Below the pieces are notes generated by a model that worked only from the letters and a program-made list of their open reading frames with translations, was not told the origin of the DNA and ran no database searches. Below, piece after piece: positions 51,478-62,100 of a stretch of 64,000 nucleotides of DNA. The translations under genes were made by a program, and so were the position numbers. The DNA is from Huiozyma naganishii CBS 8797 (Eukaryota; Ascomycota; Saccharomycetes; Saccharomycetales; Saccharomycetaceae). The DNA lies in the NCBI RefSeq assembly GCF_000348985.1, contig NC_035924.1, positions 186,001 to 250,000 of the forward strand. The letters are read 5' to 3'. Position 1 is the stretch's first letter; each line of letters opens with the position of its first letter.

Positions 51478-52671
51478 CTAAGCAAATAGGGTACCAATGT
51501 CGGATGGCAATTCTTCGATTTGGGTAGAGTAGAACTTTTCAATTTCTCTCATGGCACCAACATCTTCGTTGACGACGAAGTTGATGGCAACACCCTTTCT
51601 ACCGAAACGACCACCTCTACCAATTCTGTGAATATAGTTTTCCTTGTTGGTTGGCAAATCGTAGTTGATAACCAAAGAAACTTGTTGGACATCGATACCT
51701 CTGGCCAACAAATCTGTGGAAATCAAAATTCTGGAAGAACCACTTCTGAATTCCTTCATGATGGTGTCTCTCTCTTGTTGTGGCAAGTCAGAGTAGATAG
51801 CGGAAACAGTGAAGTTGTCGGCAGTCAATCTCTGGGTCAACTCTTCGACCTTTCTTCTGGTGTTACAGAAGATAACAGCCTGAGTGACGGCGATGGATTC
51901 GTACAAATCGGTCAAACACTCGTACTTGTATTGTTCTTGTTCGACGTTGACGTAGAACTGCTTGATACCTTCCAAGGTAAGTTCGTCCTTCTTGACCAAA
52001 ATTCTAACTGGGGATCTCATGAACTTGGTGGTGACTTCCAAAACGTCTCTTGGCATCGTAGCAGACAACAAGACGACTTGGGTGGTTGGTGGAAGCATGG
52101 TGAAAATTTCGTAGATCTGCTCCTTGAAACCAGAGGACAACATCTCATCAGCTTCATCCAAGATGAACATCTTGATGTTGTCGGTCTTGAATCTTCTTCT
52201 CTGGATGTTGTCGAAAACTCTACCTGGAGTACCAACAACAATTTGAGCATCTCTCAAACCTTCAGCATCTTCGATGAAAGAGGTACCACCGATACAGGCG
52301 TGAACCTTCAAGTTCATGTGGAAAGAAAGAGACATGACAACCTTTTGAATTTGCAAAGCCAATTCTCTGGTTGGGGCCAACATCAAAGCTTGAGGATTCT
52401 TGATGGCTGGGTCGATTCTTTGCAAAGCAGCAATGGAGAAAGTACCAGTCTTACCGGTACCAGATTGAGCTTGAGCTAGAACATCGTGACCTTCAATGAT
52501 TGGCATAATGGCACGCTGTTGAATAGCAGATGGCTCTTCAAAACCGTAACCGAAAACACCTCTCAACAGGTTTGGTTCCAAGTTCATGTCATCGAAGTTG
52601 TAGACGACCTTGTCGTAGTTGGTGTCGATTTGACTCTCCTCAACTTCCTGAATACCTTCAGAAGCAGACAT
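51478..52671 (-). CDS. TIF1: Translation initiation factor eIF4A
   Basis: eIF4A is the DEAD-box helicase that unwinds mRNA leaders as part of eIF4F. The start [12 protein letters not shown] matches the family; 31 further in-frame codons upstream are leader. The length is 397 residues against 395. Motifs in order: Q motif ([16 protein letters not shown]), [25 protein letters not shown] in [13 protein letters not shown], then ARGIDVQQ and [13 protein letters not shown]. Codon bias is extreme, as for abundant proteins. S. cerevisiae has two identical copies, TIF1 (YKR059W) and TIF2 (YJL138C); the single gene here corresponds to both. Confidence 0.98.
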   Translation of the reverse strand: MSASEGIQEVEESQIDTNYDKVVYNFDDMNLEPNLLRGVFGYGFEEPSAIQQRAIMPIIEGHDVLAQAQSGTGKTGTFSIAALQRIDPAIKNPQALMLAPTRELALQIQKVVMSLSFHMNLKVHACIGGTSFIEDAEGLRDAQIVVGTPGRVFDNIQRRRFKTDNIKMFILDEADEMLSSGFKEQIYEIFTMLPPTTQVVLLSATMPRDVLEVTTKFMRSPVRILVKKDELTLEGIKQFYVNVEQEQYKYECLTDLYESIAVTQAVIFCNTRRKVEELTQRLTADNFTVSAIYSDLPQQERDTIMKEFRSGSSRILISTDLLARGIDVQQVSLVINYDLPTNKENYIHRIGRGGRFGRKGVAINFVVNEDVGAMREIEKFYSTQIEELPSDIGTLFA

Positions 52672-52779
52672 GTTTATTGTGTTTAGTAATAAATATGCTT
52701 GGGGCTGTTGATCCTCTGAGAAACCTACAAATGCAACAACTAAAGAACCGCAAAGGAAGGACAACGTTTAAGTAAGAAG

Positions 52780-52873
52780 AAATCGAAAAAAAGTTGAACA
52801 AAATTTTTCACGCAAAAGATTTTTTTTGCAAAAAAAATTTCAAAAAAAATTTTTTTCATTTAAGACCGGGTAA
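52780..52873 (-). promoter_or_regulatory. eIF4A promoter: poly(dA:dT) tracts and Reb1 site
   Basis: Long A and T runs at about 52795-52860 adjoin CGGGTAA at 52867-52873, the reverse complement of the Reb1 core TTACCCG. Together these make a typical nucleosome-free promoter of a strongly expressed yeast gene, 110-200 bp before the ATG. Confidence 0.6.
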
Positions 52874-53133
52874 AGTACCGTAAGGAGTGATATGGTCAAG
52901 TGGATACCACAAGGTTTGGATAGTGTGCTACTATGGAATACGTAACCAAGAGTTGAAGTGCGGAGTGCTTTACACTAGCTATGATGAAATATTCAGCTCG
53001 TCCTTACCTCTAGTTTAAGTTTTTTCATTTTCAGTTTGCGTTTATATGAGGGTTTATTATAGCACAGCCCGACACTACAAGTGCGAAGGGATGGTTTCAT
53101 GGTTTGGTAGGGGTGTAAGCTCATGTAATTGCC

Positions 53134-54882
53134 TTACTGGAATCTACTTTGTTTCTCCTCTAGTACCTGTTCCTCTACGTCCTTTTTATCATGTATCGCA
53201 CCCGGCTCAACCAATTTGCGTTTGTGTTGTTCTTCCGAGTTGTCTTCATCGTGCCCGATGTCTATGTAATCTCGCAGACAGTAGTCGGCAATTTCCTCAT
53301 CGAGGCAGTCATTTAGGTTGTCATCGCTTATAGTGACATGTTTTGGTTCAGGTACATGTTCGGCTTCATCAACTTCGTATTCGAAGATATCATCTGGGAA
53401 TATCCTTTCCACTTTCTTCAAGTACTTTGAACTTTCCCAGTCAAATCTGAAGTTTGAATGAGTTACTGGTTCCTTGGTAGCCTCGGGTGTTGCTTCTTCC
53501 ATTGTTTGATCTGGCTGGTCCTGTGTCGCTTCTTCCATTGTTTGATCTGGCTGGTCCTGTGTCGCTTCTCCAGCAGATGTGTCCTCCGTTTTATGTGCCT
53601 GTTCATGCGACTGTGCTGGTTTGTCCTCTTCTATGCATGGTTCTTCTTGCGTTGACTCATCCAGTGACAAGGCTTGAATATCTTGCTCCAAATGGTGTGT
53701 TTCAGTGGCATCTGGTGGTGTGACGTGCTGCTCCTCTGAAGTGCCAAAATCTTCCTTCTTGATGAACGTCGTTAGCCATTCTTTGAAATCCAAAGGTATA
53801 AATACCGGCGTACGTGGTTTTTCTTCCTCGCTTCTACTCTCTTCCTCCACAAATGGTTTCCCTTCCATTTCCTGAGCACATTCTGGTTCATGTTTATCGC
53901 CGTCATCGGTTGCTTTTACAGGTGAACTGTACTGCTGTGGGATTTCATCTTGTTCGTAATATTCTTCCTCCGGTTGAGGGCACTGTTCCTCCCCGGGTCT
54001 TTCTTGTACAGCACTGAAGCAGTTCCCAATAGTGTACTTCGTACACATCTCGTTATAGATTGAGAACCACCAGTTAGTGTATTCGTTTGAAACAAAAGTT
54101 TTATTCGTCAGTGCCTTCCAAGGCTTGCTCTTACCGATGAAATGGATCAATTTGATCTGGTTCTTGAAGTATCTCATAGCCGGTGGGCATTGATAACCTA
54201 CGTTTGGTGTTGTTACATTGTAAAGGAAGGGCAGCACTATCCACTGCCTTGGGTTATTAGGTTCCCTCTTCCAATCCCTGCAGTTTCTGTTGAAATACTG
54301 ATTTAGTATACCTTGATCGGCCCCATCAATAGAAGTCTCCGATAAAATAAATTTCTGCAAATCCTTGGCTACAGTCTCGTGCGGGACGATTGTCATCACA
54401 CCACTGTTAAACATATCAGGCCAGCCGATATCCGGGGATGCGCCAATCTCCAATGCCGTTTGGTCGTCAGTCAAAGTGAAAACATCCAAAAGCCCCGCGT
54501 TGAGTGGGAGTGTGTCTGCATCCAAGTACAATATTTGGCCATACTGTATCTGTTCCCACAGTCTCGCCTTAATGAGTGCGTAAGCCAGCTCTGGTCTCTT
54601 CAGCAACTGCAAGTTATAGTCATTATTAGCGATGATCTCTGAGTTGCCATCCAAGTGCTTGATGTGTACAACGTCATCATAGAGCGAGTGTAGGATATTC
54701 CTGGACAAGTCCGTCAGCGCGTCGTTATACACCGCTTCCGTGACGAACAAACATGTTGAAACTTTGGGGAAGTCAACAGCTTCTTGCAAAATGGTGTTCA
54801 GTCTGTAACCTAGCGTCAGTACACCGGGCAAATAGTCTGGCGAGTACAAAAGTGTTGCAATGGCAATATGATTCTTCACCAT
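53134..54882 (-). CDS. GLG1: Glycogenin, self-glucosylating initiator of glycogen
   Basis: Glycogenin glucosylates itself to prime glycogen synthesis. The GT8 domain fills the N-terminal 270 residues: IAIATLLYSPDYLPGVLTLGYRL, ARLWEQIQYGQILYLDADTLP (DxD metal site), FNSGVMTI, DGADQGILNQYF and KLIHFIGKSKPW. A long acidic, Pro/Glu/Gln-rich linker with a tandem repeat follows. The C-terminus has a conserved segment (SNFRFDWESSKYLKKVERIFPDDIF) likely to bind glycogen synthase. The length is 582 residues against 616 for Glg1 and 380 for Glg2, so the domain plan is Glg1-like. One gene here stands for both. Confidence 0.95.
   Translation of the reverse strand: MVKNHIAIATLLYSPDYLPGVLTLGYRLNTILQEAVDFPKVSTCLFVTEAVYNDALTDLSRNILHSLYDDVVHIKHLDGNSEIIANNDYNLQLLKRPELAYALIKARLWEQIQYGQILYLDADTLPLNAGLLDVFTLTDDQTALEIGASPDIGWPDMFNSGVMTIVPHETVAKDLQKFILSETSIDGADQGILNQYFNRNCRDWKREPNNPRQWIVLPFLYNVTTPNVGYQCPPAMRYFKNQIKLIHFIGKSKPWKALTNKTFVSNEYTNWWFSIYNEMCTKYTIGNCFSAVQERPGEEQCPQPEEEYYEQDEIPQQYSSPVKATDDGDKHEPECAQEMEGKPFVEEESRSEEEKPRTPVFIPLDFKEWLTTFIKKEDFGTSEEQHVTPPDATETHHLEQDIQALSLDESTQEEPCIEEDKPAQSHEQAHKTEDTSAGEATQDQPDQTMEEATQDQPDQTMEEATPEATKEPVTHSNFRFDWESSKYLKKVERIFPDDIFEYEVDEAEHVPEPKHVTISDDNLNDCLDEEIADYCLRDYIDIGHDEDNSEEQHKRKLVEPGAIHDKKDVEEQVLEEKQSRFQ
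53493..53564 (-). repeat. Two perfect 36-bp tandem units in glycogenin linker
   Basis: Two identical 36-bp units encode ATQDQPDQTMEE twice, with a partial third (EATPEAT) after them. This points to recent slippage in the disordered linker. Confidence 0.9.
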
Positions 54883-55905
54883 GCCTATTATGATTATATA
54901 TGCTACCTATGAGAACACTGCAGTGTCTCTTATCTCTGTTACCTACAACCGCTTGCACAGAAAAACGAACAAACTGGAAACAGATATTATATCAAAATAT
55001 CTATGTCTATATATATGTAGTATATGTAGGTGCGTACGTTGACCCCCTATCTGTCTTGCTGGTGACCAAGAAGGGTGGGGAGGGAAGTTTTGCAACTGTT
55101 GACAACAAGGCCAAGACGTTGTGACCAGGAAAGAAAAAACAACAACAAGAGACAAGTTGTCACTCCGCGTTTTCCTGCTTCGTGTCCCGATGCGGAAATA
55201 GCAGGACATGGACAAATGCCCCTTCGGGAACCGTGCATGTCCTGCGTGGGGCCGCTTCCGGGGTAGTGGGGTCCACCCGACGGAACTATGTCTCTGCGAA
55301 TCCTCAAGGCTGGGTGTTGGTTTACTACACTGGGCTGGTCTCCTGTCTCTATGTCTGTCTTGATTAGATCTGCGCACGCACGGTCTGGTGGTTTTGAGAC
55401 ACTGAGTCCTTTTCTTGGGTACCTTTCCCTCAATTCGTTCTTCTTCGTTTCTCAGGGAGGAGTGGGTTGCGGGACGGACGGATCTCGTGTTCAGGTTTAC
55501 AAATTTGGAGATAATAACCAGCTTGGGTCCGAGTGAGGTGACGACGTTGCTGGCTGCTGTCTTTTCCGTATACCTTCCGGTAGGCCATTTGTGTACATAC
55601 AACAGATACATATTTTTCTACGAGCAGTCAACGCACCAAGACATGTGTTCTTCAGTAGGCTGAGCTGGTATATGCAAAGGGTGTGTGAGGAATATGCCTC
55701 TTTTTCAGCTTTCTTGCAATCTATAGCTCAATTGTATCACAATAATTGGTAACCATAGCCTTTCCGTTTCAGCTGTTTAGAACGTGGAACCTTGAATGTT
55801 CTACGGAAGGGATCACTAGACACAAAAATATATATCTTACAATACTCTTGGAAAATAAATGCATGGTGGTCAAAATTCGTTGATTCTTACCGTCCCACGC
55901 TCTTT
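54883..55905. other. 1 kb region before glycogenin; RPS21 missing
   Basis: This region is expected to hold RPS21 (YKR057W lies between GLG1 and TRM2 in S. cerevisiae). No RPS21-like exon is visible in either strand. The middle is GC-rich. STRE-type CCCCT elements occur at 55044 and 55219, which fits stress control of glycogenin by Msn2/Msn4. ORFs of up to 222 codons here have no recognisable features and I treat them as chance. Confidence 0.55.
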
Positions 55906-57654
55906 CTACACTCTAGACAAGACACAGACACTCTCAACGTGATGCGTCTGTGGGAAAAAATCAAATCCTCTCAAACTCTCCACTTTGTAATCCTTGCCAT
56001 TTTCAGTCTCTTTCAAGAAATATTCAAGATCACGAGCTTGAGAATGAACGTTACAAGAGATGTAAACAATCCTTGCTGGGTGGAACTCCGATAGTTGCTT
56101 CATGAAAATCTCATCACAACCTTTCCTGGGAGGATCCAAAATCACAGAAGTTCTGTCGCTTGGTATATCAATAGACTCAAACAGCTTTTCTGCTTTCCCG
56201 ACTATAAACCGACAATTTTCGACATTGTTTGCCTTGGCATTTTTCTCGGCAAAGGATACACTATCAGCGGAAATTTCAACACCAATGACTTTTGTAACCC
56301 CTTTAGAACTACAAACACTGAATAACCCAGAGCCACAATAAGCATCTACCAAATAATTCGGATCATGGGAACTAGAGTTAGGGATTTGCAGGTTATCTCT
56401 CACATATTTCGTCACAATGGGTAGAATTGAGTCATTGTTTTGGAAGAATTCACCGGCACTGAAGTTGAACACGTACCCGTCAACATATTCCGTCACTATC
56501 TGCGTGCTGTTGGTGACACACGTTTTCGCTAGTGCAACTCCATGCTCCTCGTCCGCAACTTCAATGTAGCTGACTTTACCATTGATATCTCTCGACCCTT
56601 CCCCCAACTGTTCCTCTGTTGGGACTTTCGGATCTAAAATCACAGTGTTTTCCCTCAACAATATGGTTGCTCCCTTCTTGTATTTCTTGAACTCTACATC
56701 AAATTTTCTTCTTTCATTAGTTAGACCGATGTTCAAAATATCAGTAGCTAGTTCACACCTATCAATGTCCAATATTGGAGCTGTTCCACCAACTTCCAAT
56801 GTTTCTTTCCTCCATTTGGGCCGGCCCTTCTGACCAAAACCTAATGGCGGCCTCACCTCTAAGGTCGTGGCCCTTCTCGGCATGTCAAAATGAGGTGTGA
56901 TTTTGGTTCTATAATTGTATTTTAGTGGGGATGCAACAGTGGTACCAATTTCAGGTAGCAATCCCTCGGATACTAACCGTGGTGCAAAAAATTTGTAAGC
57001 ATTAGCAACAGTGGTTTGCTTGATCTTTAGTTGGTCCTCATAGGTTAAGAATTCAAACTGACTGCCGGAGTACTTCCCAAAATATTTATCTCTTATTAGT
57101 TCATTGTGTCTCAGAGGGGAGTTTTCCAAAACGTCTAACAAATCACTCTCTACATAGTAAGGATGTGTTTTGAAAACTTTGACGTTAACAAGGTCACCTG
57201 GCAACCCAAATGGAATAATAACAATTTGTTTCTTAGTGGTTTCGACAGGATTATCAATAAGAGCCAAACCATCGCCATTGGAAGTAAGTTTCTGTACCTT
57301 GACGTTGGAGACTTCGCGGTGATATTTGTCCCTGATCTCGTTTGTCTTGTCGTTCAATATAGTCTTAATATCGTTGCATACATTTTCTCTTGCCAAACTG
57401 TTTTCCTTCAATAATTCGTCAATTTCAAGTTGCAAAATACCTAAAGGGGAAGTAACATCTACCTTTTTCTGTTTGTACCTCTTAAGTTTCTGTTTCTTTT
57501 GCTTTGGTGGATTCACAAGAATAGCGGAGGAAGGCCTCTTGGTATCGTTCGGGCTTTCTGAAGACATCAATATGCTGTTGGTGGTATGACTAATCTTTGT
57601 TCCCCGTAGACAAACTTGTGCTTTGTACCAGTTCCGTCGTAGCAATTGAAACAT
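55906..57654 (-). CDS. TRM2: tRNA (uracil-5-)-methyltransferase, m5U54
   Basis: Trm2 makes 5-methyluridine at position 54 (ribothymidine) of tRNAs, using S-adenosylmethionine. The C-terminal TrmA/RumA-type domain shows VDAYCGSGLFSVCSS (AdoMet site), GVEISADSV, ILDPPRKGCDE and YISCNVHSQARDLEYF (catalytic Cys region). A TRAM-like segment (VNVKVFKTHPYYVESDLL) precedes it. The first ATG gives 582 residues with a basic, presequence-like N-terminus (MFQLLRRNWYKAQVCLRG). A second ATG 30 codons on (MSSESPNDTK) would give a cytosolic or nuclear form, so dual targeting is possible. S. cerevisiae Trm2 is 639 residues. Confidence 0.95.
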   Translation of the reverse strand: MFQLLRRNWYKAQVCLRGTKISHTTNSILMSSESPNDTKRPSSAILVNPPKQKKQKLKRYKQKKVDVTSPLGILQLEIDELLKENSLARENVCNDIKTILNDKTNEIRDKYHREVSNVKVQKLTSNGDGLALIDNPVETTKKQIVIIPFGLPGDLVNVKVFKTHPYYVESDLLDVLENSPLRHNELIRDKYFGKYSGSQFEFLTYEDQLKIKQTTVANAYKFFAPRLVSEGLLPEIGTTVASPLKYNYRTKITPHFDMPRRATTLEVRPPLGFGQKGRPKWRKETLEVGGTAPILDIDRCELATDILNIGLTNERRKFDVEFKKYKKGATILLRENTVILDPKVPTEEQLGEGSRDINGKVSYIEVADEEHGVALAKTCVTNSTQIVTEYVDGYVFNFSAGEFFQNNDSILPIVTKYVRDNLQIPNSSSHDPNYLVDAYCGSGLFSVCSSKGVTKVIGVEISADSVSFAEKNAKANNVENCRFIVGKAEKLFESIDIPSDRTSVILDPPRKGCDEIFMKQLSEFHPARIVYISCNVHSQARDLEYFLKETENGKDYKVESLRGFDFFPQTHHVESVCVLSRV

Positions 57655-57933
57655 CAACGCTTAAATTGAACTGTATCGATGCTGATTGCATGCATAGAAT
57701 ATTTTCTTCTCCTCATCGATATTTTTCATCAAGGAAAAAAAAAGAAGAAAAAAAATACCAGATTCTGAAGAGACATCGGTTGATGTTGACAATTTATACT
57801 AAAACATTGTTTTAGCGATTGTATTATTTATTACGAAAGGTAGATATATTAGTTAAGAGATGGGTGATTGCGTTAGAATATTCTTTTCCCACAGTGGTAG
57901 ACATGGAATATTATCTATTTTCTAGTTTTTTGA

Positions 57934-58833
57934 TTAAAAAATCGAACACTTATGTTTCCTCACCTTTATTGATCTGTTTTGACCGTTAGATGCTGAACCC
58001 GTCTTATTATACGGCGAAAATGTCCCACTTTTCTTAAATGGATTTCGTAACAGAGAAGATGGCTCTTTTGTTGTGTATAGTTCGTCTGCTAGTAAAATAT
58101 CTATGGCAGCGTCGAACAGTTCATCTATGTTATCTCTGAGTTTGGCAGAGCACTGCAAATGCAACACTGCACCTATCTTCTCAGCAAGTAGGTCCCCCTC
58201 TTTAGGTTCCACCATTTCGTTAATATGTTCACCGGCGTAAAGATCGGATTTAAGGCCAACCAAAATCTTGGGGGTCCCTGAACAAAAATGTTTTACCTCT
58301 GGGTACCAAATATCTTCTGCATTTTTGAACGAGTTTCTATTGTCGACAGCGTAGCAAATCATCAAAATATCAACATTTGTGTAGGATAACGGGCGGAGCC
58401 TGTTGTACTCCTCTTGTCCGGCGGTATCCCACAACGCCAGTTCAATACATTTGTCCTGAGGCCCTTCAATAGTCGTAACGTAGTTTTCAAACACTGTTGG
58501 GACATATTCTGTTGGAAATGTTTTTTGAACGTACGACATGAGTAGAGAGGTCTTACCCACTGTGCCATCACCGACAACAACAATTTTGAGATGGTAGTCA
58601 GCCAACCTATTATCTCGTTTCATTTGTTCATAGCTTGTTACCGTGGACAGCGTTCTAGCAAACGGGTGATTAACACCATGGCCAGTCCTTAATTTAGCAA
58701 AGTCCAAACTACTAGCCGATGACGATGCATGTTGCCTTCCCAAGGTGGGTGTGACCCTAGAACCACTCGATACTGTTCGATTCAAACTTCTCTGCTCCTC
58801 ATCCTCAACCTTCAGAGTGGCCAGGACAGTCAT
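57934..58833 (-). CDS. RHO4: Rho-family GTPase Rho4
   Basis: Rho4 is a small GTPase that acts with Rho3 in polarised growth and actin cable assembly. An N-terminal extension of about 75 Ser/Thr-rich residues, typical of Rho4, precedes the GTPase domain: VVVGDGTVGKTSLL (G1), YVPTVFENY (effector), DTAGQEEYNRLRPLSY (G3), GLKSDL (G4 variant) and CSAKLRDN (G5). The C-terminus is basic and ends CSIF, a CaaX box for prenylation. The length is 299 residues against 291 in S. cerevisiae. It is divergent from DYN1, as YKR055W and YKR054C are. Confidence 0.96.
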   Translation of the reverse strand: MTVLATLKVEDEEQRSLNRTVSSGSRVTPTLGRQHASSSASSLDFAKLRTGHGVNHPFARTLSTVTSYEQMKRDNRLADYHLKIVVVGDGTVGKTSLLMSYVQKTFPTEYVPTVFENYVTTIEGPQDKCIELALWDTAGQEEYNRLRPLSYTNVDILMICYAVDNRNSFKNAEDIWYPEVKHFCSGTPKILVGLKSDLYAGEHINEMVEPKEGDLLAEKIGAVLHLQCSAKLRDNIDELFDAAIDILLADELYTTKEPSSLLRNPFKKSGTFSPYNKTGSASNGQNRSIKVRKHKCSIF

Positions 58834-59113
58834 CTGTAAATAAAGATATAATATTCTGTTTAGCCTACTTCCAGCAGTTCACAGATCGCACCAGTCTGCA
58901 GACAACAGATGCACTACACAGTTCTGTTGAATGGATCCGTTCCTTTATTTGTGAAGTCATTAGCATCCTATCCATGAAATAAAATTTTGGCGCATTTCCA
59001 ATATAGGAAGTCCAGGACGATTCTGAGTAAACAGTGATATATTGGAAGATGTCAAATGAAACATCGCGAAAGCTGGTATAAAAGGGACACAGGCTGTTTT
59101 GGTCATAGCCCCA

Positions 59114-62100
59114 ATGGATGGAGACAGTACCGACCATGCTTATACAACAGAAAAAGTAGTTGAGCTATTTGCGAGACTCATACGGGGCGTTTGTGAGGAT
59201 GCTGGTTTTAGCAAAACGCAAGTGAAGGAATATCTTTGTCGTCAAGAATGTCTCAAACAGTTGGATTTGTTTATACACGGTGAAGAGACTGGTGAATTTA
59301 AAGTTGCTTACGTTTTGACGGGGTCGACGCCAGATCAGCTACATTTTTGTGTAGAATTGACAAATATTAACCCGAATGTCAAAACGCTACCGCATTCCGT
59401 GACGGCGTTGGTGAAAAACGTTCGTAACATAGACTTGGATAGTCCTTTGAAAGACCAACTAAGCATTATATCTCTTCCTGCACCAGTGAATGTTCAGGCA
59501 TTGTCCACATTGATATCGGAGGGGCTGGCATCATTGCTTGATATACTTGTGCATTTTGACAGGAAAGATGAATTCTCTTCAGCTAATGTTATTAATACAA
59601 AGCAAAAGCTAGACGATGTGTCTACTGGACTGCAGAATATCAAAAACAATATTGACAAACCTGATATCTTAGGGCATGTAGAACCGATCATTAGCTCTGC
59701 TGTTTCTAAAGGAGCTACAAAAGAAACAGTAAACAACTTTCTAAAAGACGAGATATTTTACGATACCACATTCTTGAATAATTTGCAGACCATTTACAAT
59801 CAATGGGTGAAAGATACTCGGAAACTTCGAACTTTTGAGCCCCCCTTACCATTTGACAAAACCTTGATTGAAGTGCAAAACTGGTCAAATTTAGAGAACG
59901 TCATCAAAGAAACTACCTCTCAATTGCAAGGTGAGGAGGTGGAAATTATTTGCAAAATCCTTTCAGATGCCAAACGAATAAAACCAACTTTTTCTTTTCT
60001 TGGAGATACAAAGTTAAAGGAAAGATGGGATGAGGTAATGGACCATAATTCATTTCTTTCACACATACCAATTTCTGAGCTACTTACATGTTCAAGTATT
60101 ACTGAGCTGTCGGAGTGCGCTGAAAATATCTCGTCTGGACTAAGAACATATAGACTATCAAAATACAGTATCGAGAGATTTTTCTGTCTGCTTCAATGCA
60201 TAACTTCTGAGATCCTAAGCCAAATGCTCAATATTACCCCTAATCTCTTTAGATTACCTGGTGGTGAATTCCAAGGGGTCATTAATTGTATGTTTGAAGT
60301 GATAACTCAATGGAACAATGTATTGAAGGAAATTTTGATTCAACTACGAGAGGTTGTAAGAAGAAGGCAACTCGATGCTGAACTTCCAGTAACCCTCGAT
60401 CATTTAACAGAAAATATCAAAAATAAACTCAAGCAAGCAGAAAAGCTATTGAAGCAACGAGATATCATGAAAGCTGCTGTGCACAATATCGGAATCACCG
60501 ACTCAACTTCAAAAATTGAGCAGGTGTTTCAGCCAATCACCGTACTAAATCTTCCCGATATACTTGATGATGATGTCTGGGATAGTTCTTCACAAGATTA
60601 TTACAAGAAATTTTTGGATTTAGAATTCGTTTTTAATATTGGTGTCTTGGGGATAGTTTACGAAGTGTATCTTCTGATTAAGGTTTTGAGCGAGACTATC
60701 AAATACAAACCTTTAATGGCATTCAGTCCTCGAATTAAATCAAAGGTGAAGGAACTGCAATACATTGTATTGAACTCTACGAAACTTGAAATACTTTCAC
60801 TAGAGAAACAACTTATAAACCAAACACACTGTATTGACACTGAACTGCAAAAGAATGTCCCAAATGTAGCGGCCACAATATCTGAATTTGATCAGTATCA
60901 TAAAGTAATTGATAGAATTACATCACAGGTACAGATGATCCTCGGTCTTAACTGGGGAGAATATCCTGACGGAGCAATCATTGAAAAATGTTGCCGGGAT
61001 ATCAAAAAAAGAACGAATATAGACGATATCATTGGGAATTGGCTTAAAACAGCGACCTTCAGTAATACAGACAACGAAAGCCCACAGCTATTAAAAATAG
61101 TAACAGAAAGAAGCGGTTCTTATTCAATATCCGTCAAAGTTGAGCGAAACGGCATCCAAATCATACAAAATACGAGATGCCTAATCTCAATGGGGTATGA
61201 GTTACCAACTGAAATTATGCGCAGGGTCAAAAACCATAAAGAACTGTATGCATATGCTTCACATATCAGTGAACTGATACAAACGTTTTTAGAGGTGTGC
61301 GACGATATCTTGAAACATCGTTATTCTTCCATACTAATACTCAGCGCAACAAACGTGATCTGGGACGATATAAAAGTTTTGATGACTGAACAATGGAATG
61401 GATCAGACACAAAGAGAAACCAAGCTTTTGTCAACAGATTCGATCATAATATCACCGAGTTAACTGAAAAGTCCCGAGAATTAAAGACAATTGACCTTGA
61501 ATTTTCCGAACAATTTGAAAAACTGAAAAGTTTACCGTTCAATATAGAGCAGTCTGCCTGTTTTGTATCCAATATTCAAGGCATAGTGAATAAAATTGAA
61601 AAATCTGATTCAGTAGACGCAAAAAAGCTTGTGAATAATTTGAATTCAATGCTGATTAGAACAATAATTGCAAATGTGAAGCAAAACATTTCATTTATAC
61701 TTATGAAGCAAACTAAATTTTCCATAAAGTATACCAATAAAAATATTTTCTGCCAGCCAACGATAAGTGAAATACGGCGACTCTGGATTATTACCATCGA
61801 AGATTTTATTACTGATCTCTCAACATTCAAACTACTGGGCGGTAAGTACACTAAAGACAATGCCCAGTTTAGTCTAGCTGTAGTTAGGCGAAGCTTAACT
61901 GACGATTTTAACAATGTGTTAAAAGCAATTGGAATACTATGCAATGAAGCTAGTGATTACTTGCGACAATGGAGAAGCACAGAAAAGTTGTTAACTTTTA
62001 ATGAGTATACTTTTAAAACACACTTCGAAATGACTCTAGTTACTGGATGTTCTTTGTTGGAACACGTACTAGCTTCCAAAAATGCTATCGAAATGCTGGC

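Noticed and set aside
52890..52960. TGGTCAAGTGG, which resembles a tRNA A box
   Set aside because: No B box (GGTTCRANNCC) follows at the right distance and no cloverleaf can be formed.
54943..55611. 222-codon minus-strand ORF between GLG and TRM2
   Set aside because: No domain, odd amino-acid composition, overlaps other frames of similar length, and occupies promoter DNA of glycogenin.
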